NCBI RefSeq assembly: GCF_012926505.1
Contig: NZ_JABBNT010000001.1
Span: forward strand, 558,001-622,000
Reading direction: 5' to 3'
From: Pacificispira spongiicola
GTDB lineage: Bacteria > Pseudomonadota > Alphaproteobacteria > UBA8366 > Aestuariispiraceae
Length of the DNA stretch: 64,000 bases
In this document: piece by piece, positions 25,404-34,487 of the stretch
How positions within the stretch are numbered: the first letter of the stretch is position 1
Layout: each line of letters starts with the position of its first letter
Program-made: the position numbers and the translations under genes
Notes under the pieces: generated by a model
Seen by the model: the letters and a program-made list of their open reading frames with translations, nothing else
The model's database searches: none
What the model was told of the DNA's origin: nothing

Positions 25404-26861
25404 GTGGTGAACAGGGTACAGAACTTCATCGACGGGCAATTCGTCGATGGCAGCGAACCGGATTTCGAAAACCGCTTCCCGGCGACGGGAGAGGTCGTAT
25501 CCGCCGTTTCCTGCGCGGGGCAGGACGAGGTCGACCGCGCGGTTCGCGCCGCGAAGAAGGCCTTGACCGGCCCATGGGGTAAAATGTCGGTGGCCGAACG
25601 GATCGCCCTTCTGCGCAAACTCGCGGACGGTATTCAGGCGCGGTTCGACGAATTCCTATCCGCCGAAATCAAGGACACCGGCAAGCCGATTTCCATCGCC
25701 AGCCATATCGACATCCCGCGCGGTGCGGCCAATTTCAACGTCTTCGCGGATCAGATCGCCACGGTGTCGACCGAAACGTTTCAGATGGCGACGCCCGACG
25801 GCAACGGGGCACTGAATTACGCCCTGCGCATGCCGCGCGGCGTCATTGGCGTCGTCTGCCCCTGGAACCTGCCGCTATTGCTGATGACCTGGAAGGTCGC
25901 CCCGGCGCTGGCCTGCGGCAATACCGTGGTCGTCAAACCGTCGGAAGAAACGCCGACCACCGCGACCCTGCTGGGCGAGGTGATGAATGCCGTCGGTATC
26001 CCGCACGGCGTCTATAACGTCGTGCACGGTTTCGGCGGCGGCAGCACCGGCGAATTCCTGACCAGCCACCCGGATGTCGACGCGATAACCTTCACCGGCG
26101 AGACGGTGACGGGAGAAGCGATCATGGCCGCGGCGTCGAACGGAGTACGTCCCGTGTCGCTGGAACTGGGCGGCAAGAACCCGGCTGTCGTGTTCGACGA
26201 TGCCGATATCGACGCGACGCTGGAAGGTCTGGGCCGGTCCTGTTTCGCCAATACGGGTCAGGTCTGCCTGGGTACCGAACGGGTTTATGTCCAGCGCGGC
26301 ATCTTTGATGAATTGGTCGAGAAACTGGGCGCGAAGGCGAAAGCCTATAAATTCGGCGACCCATTCGACAAGGCAACCGGTATGGGACCGCTGATCAGCG
26401 CGGAACATCGCCGCAAGGTGCTGGGTTTCTATGACAAGGCGCGGGCCGACGGGGCGACGATCGTCGCGGGCGGCGGCGTCCCCGATGTCGACGGCTTTCC
26501 CGGCGGCTATTGGGTGGAGCCCACGGTCTGGACCGGGCTGTCCGCGGATTCCGCCGTCGTGACGGACGAAATCTTCGGCCCCTGCACCCATCTGATGCCC
26601 TTCGATGACGAGGACGAAGCCGTCGCCCTCGCGAATGCCAGCCCCTATGGCCTTGCCGCGTCGATCTGGACGACGAATCTGACCCGCGCGCATCGCGTGG
26701 CGGCGCAGGTCGATTCCGGGATCACCTGGGTGAACTGCTGGTTCCTGCGAGATCTGCGCACCCCGTTCGGCGGGTCGAAGCGATCCGGCATCGGCCGTGA
26801 AGGCGGCATCCATTCTCTCGAATTCTACACGGAACTGCGCAACGTCTGCATCAAGCTGTAA
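25404..26861 (+). CDS. Aldehyde dehydrogenase, hydroxymuconic-semialdehyde type
   Basis: A 485-residue NAD-dependent aldehyde dehydrogenase. The catalytic Glu lies in LELGGKNPAVVFDDAD and the Cys in NTGQVCLGTERVYV; the PWNLPLLLMTWK segment is standard. The NTGQVCLG wording matches 2-hydroxymuconic and 5-carboxymethyl-2-hydroxymuconic semialdehyde dehydrogenases, which fits a position after the ring-cleaving enzyme. The start is GTG 25404 or 25407, after AGAGAGG. Confidence 0.9.
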   Translation: MVNRVQNFIDGQFVDGSEPDFENRFPATGEVVSAVSCAGQDEVDRAVRAAKKALTGPWGKMSVAERIALLRKLADGIQARFDEFLSAEIKDTGKPISIASHIDIPRGAANFNVFADQIATVSTETFQMATPDGNGALNYALRMPRGVIGVVCPWNLPLLLMTWKVAPALACGNTVVVKPSEETPTTATLLGEVMNAVGIPHGVYNVVHGFGGGSTGEFLTSHPDVDAITFTGETVTGEAIMAAASNGVRPVSLELGGKNPAVVFDDADIDATLEGLGRSCFANTGQVCLGTERVYVQRGIFDELVEKLGAKAKAYKFGDPFDKATGMGPLISAEHRRKVLGFYDKARADGATIVAGGGVPDVDGFPGGYWVEPTVWTGLSADSAVVTDEIFGPCTHLMPFDDEDEAVALANASPYGLAASIWTTNLTRAHRVAAQVDSGITWVNCWFLRDLRTPFGGSKRSGIGREGGIHSLEFYTELRNVCIKL

Positions 26862-26884
26862 CGACGGCGCCGGAGGACAAATCC

Positions 26885-27667
26885 ATGCTTACCGAAGAAC
26901 AACGCACGGCCGCGGTCGCGTCCCTGCTGAAATCCCACGAAACGAAGATCCAGGGCGAGCGCCCGTCGGAGATGTTTCCCGATATCGAAATCGAGGACAG
27001 CTACGCCATTTCCTCCATGGTCGCGGACAAGTTCGTCGCCGACGGGCGCAAGGTCATCGGCCACAAGATCGGCCTGACTTCCAAGGCCATGCAGGCGGCG
27101 TCCAAGATCGACGAGCCGGATTACGGTTACATCTTCGACGATTTGCTGCTGGACGACGGCGCCTGTGTGCCGTTCGAAAACTTCTGCGTGCCGCGCGTTG
27201 AACCGGAATTGACCTTCATCCTGAAGGAACCGCTAAAAGGCCCCAATGTCGGGCTGGTCGATGTCCTGCGCGCCACGGAATGGGTCGTCCCGTCCATCGA
27301 AATCATCGACGCGCGCGTCACCGAACCGCGCCGGATTTTCGATACCGTGGCCGATAACGGCGCGGCGGCGGGGCTGGTTTTGGGCGGCCGTCCGGTCCGG
27401 CCGGAAGATGTCGATCTGCGCTGGGTCGGCGCGATCTTCTATCGCAATTCTGGGATTGAGGAGACAGGTCTTGCCGCGGGCGTCCTGGGTCATCCGGCCA
27501 TGGCCGTCGCCTGGCTGGCCAACAAATTGGCGCCGTTCGACGTGACATTGGAGCCGGGCCATATGATGCTGTCCGGGTCGTTTACCCGGCCTGTCTGGGC
27601 CAAGAAGGGCGATACCCTTCACGCCGATTTCGGACCGCTGGGCAGCGTCGCCGTTCAATTCGTGTGA
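26885..27667 (+). CDS. hpaH: 2-oxo-hept-4-ene-1,7-dioate hydratase (HpaH) family
   Basis: A 260-residue hydratase of the HpaH/MhpD family with VIGHKIGLTSKAMQ, PRVEPELTFILK and the metal-site glutamates of that block. HpaH adds water to the 2-oxo-enoate so that the aldolase can cleave it. GGAGG precedes the ATG. The exact chain length of the substrate cannot be told from the sequence, but pairing with an HpaI-type aldolase supports a homoprotocatechuate-like route. Confidence 0.87.
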   Translation: MLTEEQRTAAVASLLKSHETKIQGERPSEMFPDIEIEDSYAISSMVADKFVADGRKVIGHKIGLTSKAMQAASKIDEPDYGYIFDDLLLDDGACVPFENFCVPRVEPELTFILKEPLKGPNVGLVDVLRATEWVVPSIEIIDARVTEPRRIFDTVADNGAAAGLVLGGRPVRPEDVDLRWVGAIFYRNSGIEETGLAAGVLGHPAMAVAWLANKLAPFDVTLEPGHMMLSGSFTRPVWAKKGDTLHADFGPLGSVAVQFV

Positions 27668-27674
27668 GGCATCG

Positions 27675-28436
27675 ATGGAACTGAAGAAAAACGCGTTCAA
27701 GGCCGGGCTGAAGGCGGGACAACCGCAACTGGGCCTGTGGAGCAGCCTGTGCAGCCCGATCGTGCTGGAAATGCTGTCCAATGTCGGATTCGATTGGCTG
27801 TTGATCGATGCCGAACATTCGCCGCTGGAAATCGCGGACCTGCTGCCCCTGTTGCAAGCGTCGGCGGCGGGCCCGTCCATGGCGGCGGTGCGGCCGCCCT
27901 GGAACGACAAGGTTCTCTTGAAGCGGGTTCTGGATATCGGGGCGCAAACCGTTCTGATCCCCTTCGTGGAGAACGAGGACGAGGCAGCCGCCGCCGTGTC
28001 CAGTTGCCGCTATCCCCCGCATGGCATTCGCGGTGTCGCCGGCGCGACCCGGGCCAGCGGCTATGGCCGTATCCCGGACTACCTGCACCGCGCGCAGGAA
28101 GAATTGTGCATCCTGGTCCAGGTGGAAACCGGCGCGGCCTTGTCCCGATTGCCGCAGATCGCCGCGACCGAGGGCGTAGACGGCGTCTTCATCGGCCCGT
28201 CCGACCTGTCGGCCTCCATGGGGCATTTGGGCAATCCGGCACACCCGGACGTTCAGGCCGCGATCAAAAATGCGGCGCAGGTCATACGAGATGCCGGGAA
28301 AGCACCGGGGATTCTGGCGACATCCGTCGACGATGCGAAACGCTATCTGGATTGGGGTTTCGGCTTCGTGGCCTGCGGCATCGACCTGCGCCTATTGGCG
28401 ACCGGGGCCGCGACGCTATTGTCCAATATGCGTTAA
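27675..28436 (+). CDS. hpaI: HpcH/HpaI family aldolase
   Basis: A 253-residue class II pyruvate aldolase with the FDWLLIDAEHSPLE start of the active site, IPFVENEDEA, VQVETGAAL (metal Glu) and the FIGPSDLSASMG loop. It should split a 4-hydroxy-2-oxo acid to pyruvate and an aldehyde such as succinic semialdehyde, ending the lower pathway. Its TAA shares the 10-bp palindrome TAAGCGCTTA with the TAA of the convergent deacylase gene. Confidence 0.9.
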   Translation: MELKKNAFKAGLKAGQPQLGLWSSLCSPIVLEMLSNVGFDWLLIDAEHSPLEIADLLPLLQASAAGPSMAAVRPPWNDKVLLKRVLDIGAQTVLIPFVENEDEAAAAVSSCRYPPHGIRGVAGATRASGYGRIPDYLHRAQEELCILVQVETGAALSRLPQIAATEGVDGVFIGPSDLSASMGHLGNPAHPDVQAAIKNAAQVIRDAGKAPGILATSVDDAKRYLDWGFGFVACGIDLRLLATGAATLLSNMR

Positions 28437-28440
28437 GCGC

Positions 28441-29634
28441 TTAGGTCAATTGGTCCAGCAGCCGGTCGAGCATCCGGTCGCAGGCCGCCAGTTGATCCCG
28501 CGTGACATATTCATCCGGTTTGTGGCCCTGCCCTTCCATGGAGCCGGGGCCGCAAACGACGGTGGGGATGCCGCGTTCGGCGAAGAACCCGGCCTCCGTC
28601 CCGAAGGCGACCTTGCCGATCGAATTCACGCCGGACAGCGCCCGCACGCGATCCACCGCCGCATGGGCGGCGGGCATATCCAGGCCGGGATATCCGCCGA
28701 CCCGGTCGATGCGGATTTCCGCACCGTCGAACCGGGGGCGATACCGATCCTCAATCTCCCGCGCGACCTCCACCACACGGGCGAGCAGGGCGTCGGGATC
28801 GTCGGCAGCCAGATGACGGATTTCAAATTCGATATCCGCCCGGTCGGGTACGATGTTCAGGGCCGTACCGCCCGACAGCGTCCCGACATGGATGGTCGAA
28901 TAAGGCACGCTATAGGCCTCGTCCTTAAGGCCGCTCTCGGCAATCGTCTCTTGCAGCGCCGTCAGCCCGATCACGAATTCGCTTGCCAGATGCAGCGCGT
29001 TGACGAATTGCGGCGCCAAGGCGGAATGGCCGCTCTGCCCGATGCAGGTCGCGCGTAAGGACAGCTTGCCCTTATGGCCGATGGTCGGTTGCATGTCCGT
29101 CGGTTCGCCGATGATGCACAGGTCCGGCAGGCCGATGCCCGGTTCCATGTCGTCGATCATCCGGCGAATGCCGACGCAGCCCACTTCCTCGTCGTAAGAC
29201 ACGGCCAGCGACAGCGGGGACTTCAGGTCGACTTTCGACGCGCGGTCCGCCAGCGACAGCATCGCGGCCAGGAACCCCTTCATATCCGTTGTGCCGCGAC
29301 CGTACAGCTTGTCGTCCTCCGCCGTCAGCGTGAACGGATCGACATGCCAATTCTGTCCCGCCACCGGGACGACATCGGAATGCGCGGACAGCAACACGCC
29401 CGCCCCGTCCACAGCCCCGTCCACAGCGCCGTCCACTGCCCCATCTTTCGGGGTGAGCCGGGCGAACAGCCCCGCCTTCGTGCCGTCCTCATTCACCGTC
29501 CGATGCACGGCGAAACCGCGTTCCGTCAGGTAGGATTCGACAAAATCGATCAGCGCCAGATTGCTGTCCGCGCTGACCGTCGGAAAAGAGACCAAACGTT
29601 CCAGAATAGAGATCGTATCCGTCATGTCGCCCAT
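28441..29634 (-). CDS. argE: M20 family deacylase, acetylornithine deacetylase-like
   Basis: A 397-residue M20 metallopeptidase with LSAHSDVVPV (metal His), RGTTDMKGF (bridging Asp), the Glu pair in SYDEEVGC and CIIGEPTDM, matching ArgE. Between residues about 65 and 80 there is a run of repeated (V)DGA tetrapeptides encoded by 12-bp repeats. It begins 4 nt after the amine dehydrogenase stop, so in this operon it may deacylate an amine-derived intermediate rather than serve arginine synthesis. Confidence 0.87.
   Translation of the reverse strand: MGDMTDTISILERLVSFPTVSADSNLALIDFVESYLTERGFAVHRTVNEDGTKAGLFARLTPKDGAVDGAVDGAVDGAGVLLSAHSDVVPVAGQNWHVDPFTLTAEDDKLYGRGTTDMKGFLAAMLSLADRASKVDLKSPLSLAVSYDEEVGCVGIRRMIDDMEPGIGLPDLCIIGEPTDMQPTIGHKGKLSLRATCIGQSGHSALAPQFVNALHLASEFVIGLTALQETIAESGLKDEAYSVPYSTIHVGTLSGGTALNIVPDRADIEFEIRHLAADDPDALLARVVEVAREIEDRYRPRFDGAEIRIDRVGGYPGLDMPAAHAAVDRVRALSGVNSIGKVAFGTEAGFFAERGIPTVVCGPGSMEGQGHKPDEYVTRDQLAACDRMLDRLLDQLT
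29404..29439. repeat. Three 12-bp tandem repeats inside the M20 deacylase gene
   Basis: Two identical copies of CCCGTCCACAGC followed by a near copy (GCCGTCCACTGC), encoding repeated VDGA in frame on the minus strand. Such a minisatellite can change copy number by slippage without breaking the frame. Confidence 0.75.
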
Positions 29635-29638
29635 GCTG

Positions 29639-31708
29639 TCAGTCCGCGGCCAGTTCCGCAATCTCGCGGCGGAAGGGCAGCGCGTCGCCCCGATCCGGCC
29701 CGTCCAATTCCCGTGCATACCGGTGTCCGGCATAGGTCGCCCAGGCAATCGGGCCCGCCGCTTCCGCATCGCCGAACAGGGTCACGGATTTGATCCCCGC
29801 ATCCGCCCATTCGTCCGACCGCGCCAACAGGGCGTCATAGACGGCGCTTTCGCCGATCCGGGACGCGACCATGACGACAGCATCCGCAGCGTAGGTTTCG
29901 GTTCGTCCGGTATAGACGCAATTGCTGACGACATGGTCCGCCGCGATTTCCGTGACCCCGCGATTGAGGACAATGGTTACGCCCAATTCGACCAAACGGG
30001 CGTGGATGGCAGCCTGTTCCAACGTGTTCAACGTCCAATCGGAGACATAGGCCGACGGCGTGATCAGCGTGACCGACGCCCCCTTGGACGCCAGTAGTTC
30101 GGCAAGGACCCCACCCATGTAATAGTGGTCGTCGTCATAAACGACGACAGTCCCCGTCGGAACCGTGCCGTCCATCAGGTCGTCCGGCGTCAGTACCGTC
30201 GCGCCGTTCGCAATCGGCATCGGCACGACATGCTGACGCGACACGCCGTCCCGCCGCCAGGTCGCGCCGGTTGCCAGCGCCACATGTTCGAATCCGAATT
30301 CCAGGATCTCGTCCGCGCCCAACGTACTGTCCAGATAGGTTTCGACATTGCCGCGCTGGCTCAATTGATAAGCGCGGTAGTCCCGCACCCGGCCCCAGGC
30401 GTTCAGTCCCGGCAGCTTGCATTCACGCGCCACGCGCCCGCCCAGTTCGGATCGTGCCTCCGCCAGGGCAACGTCATAGCCGCGACGGCACAGCGCCCAG
30501 GCAGCCTCCAGCCCGGCGGGGCCGGCCCCGACGACCAGCACATTGTTGCTGTCCCCCTTCGGGTTCATGTTTTCCGGGTGCCAGCCCTTGCGCCATTCTT
30601 CCATAAAGGTCGGGTTCTGGGTGCAGCGGCTGATCGACATGGTCATATCGCCGGTAATGCAGATGTTACAGCCGATGCATTCGCGGATGTCTTCGATCCG
30701 GCCTTCTTCCACCTTCTTAGGCAGGAACGGGTCGGCGATGGACGGCCGCGCGCAGCCGATGAAGTCCAACGTCCCGGACGTAATCATCTTCACCATCACA
30801 TCGGGGGAGGTGAAGCGCCCCACCCCGACGATGGGCCGGTCTGTCAGTTTATGGATGCCGTCGACCAGCGCATGCTGGGCCGCTTCCTCCTTGAACCGCG
30901 ACGGGCCGGAGCAATCCTCCCACGCGCCATGGGCCAGGTCCCACAGGTCCGGCAGGTTGCGGTTCATATCGACGAATTCGCGAACCTCCGCATTGGAAAA
31001 GCCCAGATCGCCGATCGTCTCGTCCAGGCTTACCCGCAGCGTAATGCCCATCGTATCGCCAACGGCATCGCGGATATCCGCCACGACCTCGTTCACGAAG
31101 CGGGTCCGGTTTTCCAGACTGCCGCCATATTCATCCGTGCGCTGGTTCGTCGCGCGGCTGAGGAAATGTTGGAAAATGCCGAAGCCATGCGCGCCATACA
31201 GGCAGACCAGATCGAATCCGGCGATTTTCGCGCGCTTCACCGCGTTCACGAACCATCGGCGCAGGTCGCGGATTTCGGACAGGGTCAGCGCCCGCGCCTG
31301 AACCGGATCGTTGGTGAAGGTCCGGATCGGCAGGGCGGACGGCGCCAGCGGCACTTCCTTCGTATACAGGTTCGGCCCGTTGATTCCGGAATAGGCCAAC
31401 TGGATTCCGGCCAGCGCGCCGTGTTCCTTCATCCGGTCCGCCATCTTGGCCAATTGCGGGATATCGCGGTCGTCCCACAGGCGCAGTTCGATGAAGGGGG
31501 TGATTTCCGACGTGTGGTGCATTTCACACTGTTCGGTGAAAATAACGCCCCAGCCGCCTTCCGACTTCACGCCGCGCATCGCCGCCGCCGCCGACGGATC
31601 GCGATACCCACCGCCGTTACAGTGCGGGACCTGATAGAACCTGTTTTTCGCCGTGACCGGACCGATCTGCATCGGCTGGAACAGAACATCGTATCGAGCG
31701 TCGCGCAC
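29639..31708 (-). CDS. TMADH/DMADH/histamine-dehydrogenase family amine dehydrogenase
   Basis: A 689-residue flavoprotein: an FMN-binding TIM barrel, a 4Fe-4S site (Cys344, Cys347, Cys350, Cys362) and a C-terminal FAD/ADP-binding module (VVGAGPAGLEAAWAL). Cys30 (VPHC) matches the covalent 6-S-cysteinyl-FMN residue of trimethylamine dehydrogenase; Tyr171 and His174 keep the catalytic YGAH. The trimethylamine pocket is altered: position 60 is Gln, 74 Glu, 105 Ala, and the Trp after the Fe-S loop is Asp354, while Trp263 is kept. This resembles histamine dehydrogenase more than TMADH. GTG 31708 has GGAGG 6 nt upstream. Confidence 0.88.
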   Translation of the reverse strand: MRDARYDVLFQPMQIGPVTAKNRFYQVPHCNGGGYRDPSAAAAMRGVKSEGGWGVIFTEQCEMHHTSEITPFIELRLWDDRDIPQLAKMADRMKEHGALAGIQLAYSGINGPNLYTKEVPLAPSALPIRTFTNDPVQARALTLSEIRDLRRWFVNAVKRAKIAGFDLVCLYGAHGFGIFQHFLSRATNQRTDEYGGSLENRTRFVNEVVADIRDAVGDTMGITLRVSLDETIGDLGFSNAEVREFVDMNRNLPDLWDLAHGAWEDCSGPSRFKEEAAQHALVDGIHKLTDRPIVGVGRFTSPDVMVKMITSGTLDFIGCARPSIADPFLPKKVEEGRIEDIRECIGCNICITGDMTMSISRCTQNPTFMEEWRKGWHPENMNPKGDSNNVLVVGAGPAGLEAAWALCRRGYDVALAEARSELGGRVARECKLPGLNAWGRVRDYRAYQLSQRGNVETYLDSTLGADEILEFGFEHVALATGATWRRDGVSRQHVVPMPIANGATVLTPDDLMDGTVPTGTVVVYDDDHYYMGGVLAELLASKGASVTLITPSAYVSDWTLNTLEQAAIHARLVELGVTIVLNRGVTEIAADHVVSNCVYTGRTETYAADAVVMVASRIGESAVYDALLARSDEWADAGIKSVTLFGDAEAAGPIAWATYAGHRYARELDGPDRGDALPFRREIAELAAD

Positions 31709-32044
31709 CTTCACCCTCCCCTGCTTCCTAAAAGAATCTCGACGGATCGCGGGCTTTCCAACACGTCCACCCCGCCATTCGGCATCGGTCGAAAATACAG
31801 GGTAGCCAGCCCCAGAAAAGACTGGCTTTCGGAATCGCCGGTTAGGATGAACCTAACGCCGGAACGTCGCCGCATCGGCTTACCTTTCCATCCGGCGATT
31901 AGCGACAGCCCAAGCAATGCTTCGTGATTTAGTAGTTATCCCGAACCAACGGTTCCCCTAGTCTAATCGCCTACCGTTACACCCGGCATCCCGCCGATTA
32001 CTGAAACACGCCTGAACGCGAAACGATAAGGAAATTAAACGGAT
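31709..32044. other. Intergenic region between divergent amine dehydrogenase and monooxygenase genes
   Basis: About 336 nt without a convincing gene. It holds one TTAG-N7-CTAA site (listed separately), a half-site CTAA near 31963, and AAGGA just before the monooxygenase ATG. A short frame on the minus strand was judged non-coding. Confidence 0.6.
31842..31856. promoter_or_regulatory. LysR-type operator site 1 (TTAG-N7-CTAA)
   Basis: GTTAGG-ATGAA-CCTAAC, a perfect inverted repeat of T-N11-A form. It lies about 135 nt from the amine dehydrogenase start and 190 nt from the monooxygenase start. The same pattern recurs at four other promoters in 37-44 kb. Confidence 0.6.
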
Positions 32045-33304
32045 ATGCCGGTTGAGACGATAAACACGCTTGTCATCGGTGGGGGACAAGCCGGTGTGGC
32101 CATGAGCGAACATCTAAGCGCTTGCGGCGTGCCGCATCTGGTGCTGGAGCGCGGTCGGATCGCCGAGCGCTGGCGGTCGGGGCGGTGGGATTCCCTGGTC
32201 GCCAACGGACCGGCCTGGCACGATCGTTTTCCGGGCATGACCTTCCCGAACACCGACCCGGACGCCTTCCCGCCAAAGGAAACGGTCGCCGACTATTTCG
32301 CCGCCTATGCCGAAAAAATTCAGGCCCCGATCCGATGCGGGATCGAGGTCACGTCGGTCAAACGGCGGGACGGGGGGATCGGCTTCGTCGTGGAGACCAG
32401 TGACGGCGTGATAGAGGCCGACAATGTCGTCGCCGCGACCGGGCCGTTTCAGCGACCCGTCATCCCGCCGATCGTCCCGGAGACGTCCGGCCTGATGCAG
32501 ATTCATTCCTGCGACTACCGCAACCCGGCGCAATTGCCGAACGGCGGTGTCCTCGTCGTCGGCGGCGGCGCTTCCGGCGTGCAGATCGCCGACGAGCTGA
32601 ACCGCGCGGGAAAGAAGGTCTATATTTCCGTAGGCCCACACCACCGCCCGCCGCGCGCTTATCGCGGACGCGATTACGTCTGGTGGCTGGGCGTTCTGGG
32701 CGAATGGGACCGTGAGGTGCCGAAGGAAGGCAGCGAACACGTCACCATCGCCGTCAGCGGCGCGCATGGCGGGGAAACCATCGACTTCCGACGGCTGGCC
32801 ACGCAGGGGATCACGCTCGTCGGGATCACGAATTCCTACAAGGACGGCGTGATGACATTCGCCCCCGATCTTGCCGCCAACATCGCCGTCGGGGACGAAA
32901 ATTATCTGTCGGTTCTGAGGCAGGCGGATGCCTTCACCGACAAATACGGCCTCGATCTGCCGGAAGAACCGGAGGCCTATATCATCGACGCCGACCCGCC
33001 CTGCGTGACCGATCCGATCCTGTCCCTGGATATGGCGGAAGCCGGAATCACCGCCATCGTCTGGGCCACCGGCTATGCGCTCGATTACGGTTGGCTGAAG
33101 GTCGATGTCTTCGACGACAAGGGAAAACCGATCCATCAGCGCGGCGTATCGAAGGAACCGGGCCTGTATTTCGTCGGCCTGCCCTGGCTGCAAAAGCGGG
33201 GATCGTCGTTCATTTACGGCGTCTGGCACGACGCCAAATATCTGGCCGACCATATCTTCAAGCAGAACAAATACGCGGTCTACGACGCCGCCGCCCGCGG
33301 CTAG
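32045..33304 (+). CDS. Flavin-containing monooxygenase-like NAD(P)/FAD oxidoreductase (copy 1)
   Basis: A 419-residue protein with an N-terminal FAD site (TLVIGGGQAGVAMSEHL), the WRSGRWDSL segment, a central NADPH Rossmann motif (VLVVGGGASGVQIADEL) and the C-terminal ATGY motif (WATGYALDYGW). It resembles CzcO-type class B flavin monooxygenases. A close paralogue lies at 41155-42426. Likely role is oxygenation of an amine- or ketone-type intermediate; the substrate is unknown. Confidence 0.85.
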   Translation: MPVETINTLVIGGGQAGVAMSEHLSACGVPHLVLERGRIAERWRSGRWDSLVANGPAWHDRFPGMTFPNTDPDAFPPKETVADYFAAYAEKIQAPIRCGIEVTSVKRRDGGIGFVVETSDGVIEADNVVAATGPFQRPVIPPIVPETSGLMQIHSCDYRNPAQLPNGGVLVVGGGASGVQIADELNRAGKKVYISVGPHHRPPRAYRGRDYVWWLGVLGEWDREVPKEGSEHVTIAVSGAHGGETIDFRRLATQGITLVGITNSYKDGVMTFAPDLAANIAVGDENYLSVLRQADAFTDKYGLDLPEEPEAYIIDADPPCVTDPILSLDMAEAGITAIVWATGYALDYGWLKVDVFDDKGKPIHQRGVSKEPGLYFVGLPWLQKRGSSFIYGVWHDAKYLADHIFKQNKYAVYDAAARG

Positions 33305-33337
33305 TCGGGCCTCAAGAGTATCACAGCCGGAATCGAA

Positions 33338-33367
33338 AACCGCGCCCCGATCTCTCGGGGCGCGGTT
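33338..33367. terminator. Bidirectional rho-independent terminator
   Basis: A 13-bp stem AACCGCGCCCCGA / TCGGGGCGCGGTT with a TCTC loop. CTCTTTT follows on the plus strand and TTTTCG on the minus strand. It separates the rightward monooxygenase gene from the leftward ABC binding-protein gene. Confidence 0.85.
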
Positions 33368-33406
33368 CTCTTTTATCCGCCTGATGGTTGGGTCAGGCAG
33401 GACCGA

Positions 33407-34426
33407 TTACTGCAGAAGGTCGGTCCAGACCTTGGTCACCAGGTCCTGGGCCGCCGGGCTGCAGGCCTTGGAGAATTCGACCGGCACGGTCGGGAACAGT
33501 TCCGGCGCGTTCTCCGGCGTATAAGCCGCTTTCGACACGTCGATTTCGACCGGCGAGGAGTGGGCGTAGTAGTTGTATTGGATCGTCGCGTTTTCGACGG
33601 TGGACATGAAGTCGATGAACTGCTTCGCGAGGTCCACATTCTCTGCACCCTTCGGCACGACGAAGCTGTCGAGCCAGCCGACGAGGCCTTCCTTCGGCAT
33701 CGCGTATTCGATATTCGCACCGCTGTTGCGGGTGCGCAGGGTGTTGCCGTCCCACCAGAAATGGGCCGCGACTTCACCGGACCCGATACGGTTTTCGATA
33801 TTGTCGGAGGTATAGGCCGCAACATAGGGCTTCTGCGCCATCAGCAGGTCGTAGACCTTCTTCATCTCCGCCTTGTCTTCGGTGCAGAACGGGATGCCGA
33901 GGTAAAGCTGCGCCGCGCCGACAACTTCATCCGGATAGGACAGCGAGGCGATTTTGCCCTGCAATTCCGCCGGCGGCTCGAAATAGACGGACCAGCTGTC
34001 AACCGGGCCTTTATACAGGTCGCGGTTCACGGTGTACCCGGCGGTGCCGTAGGCGAGCGGAATGGAGTACTTGTTTTCCGGGTCCCACCACTGGCCCTTC
34101 CAACGGTCGTCCAACTGGCCATAGGCCGCCAGATCCGTGGCGCCGATGTCTTCCAGCAGGCCTTCGTCGACCATGATCTTCACAAAGTGCTGGGACGGGG
34201 TGACGATGTCGTAGCCCGACGAACCGGCCTGCAGTTTGGTCAGCGCGTCTTCGTTGGAATTGAAGCCGTCGACATTGACCGTCGCGCCGGTTTCCGCCTG
34301 GAACTTCTCAATCAGTTCCGGGGCGATGGAATCCGACCACGCGTAAATGTTCAACGTCCCTTCGGCCTGCGCCTGGGTAATCATGGCAACGGAAAGAACC
34401 GCGCCGAGAAGAAGTGTCTTTTTCAT
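33407..34426 (-). CDS. Polyamine-type ABC substrate-binding protein (PotD/PotF-like)
   Basis: A 339-residue periplasmic protein with a signal peptide (TLLLGAVLSVAMITQAQA) and mature start EGTLNIYAWSDSIAPEL, typical of PotD/PotF. SSGYDIVTPSQHFV matches the ligand-site region. AGGAG lies before the ATG. It is the last gene of the ATPase-permease-permease-SBP operon, 61 nt after the second permease. Confidence 0.92.
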   Translation of the reverse strand: MKKTLLLGAVLSVAMITQAQAEGTLNIYAWSDSIAPELIEKFQAETGATVNVDGFNSNEDALTKLQAGSSGYDIVTPSQHFVKIMVDEGLLEDIGATDLAAYGQLDDRWKGQWWDPENKYSIPLAYGTAGYTVNRDLYKGPVDSWSVYFEPPAELQGKIASLSYPDEVVGAAQLYLGIPFCTEDKAEMKKVYDLLMAQKPYVAAYTSDNIENRIGSGEVAAHFWWDGNTLRTRNSGANIEYAMPKEGLVGWLDSFVVPKGAENVDLAKQFIDFMSTVENATIQYNYYAHSSPVEIDVSKAAYTPENAPELFPTVPVEFSKACSPAAQDLVTKVWTDLLQ

Positions 34427-34487
34427 GAAGTCTCTCCTGTTTGGGTTTACTTGGTTGGCGCCGGGACCCTCCTCGCCCCGGCAAGGA

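Noticed and set aside
28434-28443. Palindrome TAAGCGCTTA as an operator or terminator.
   Set aside because: It consists of the two convergent stop codons plus a short GC core and is too short for a terminator hairpin.
29404-29444. Short direct repeats as a CRISPR-like array.
   Set aside because: Repeats are 12 bp, adjacent without spacers, and lie in frame inside a coding region.
30125-31927. A 600-codon open frame on the plus strand.
   Set aside because: It is antisense to the amine dehydrogenase, rich in His/Arg/Gln as shadows are, with no family motif.
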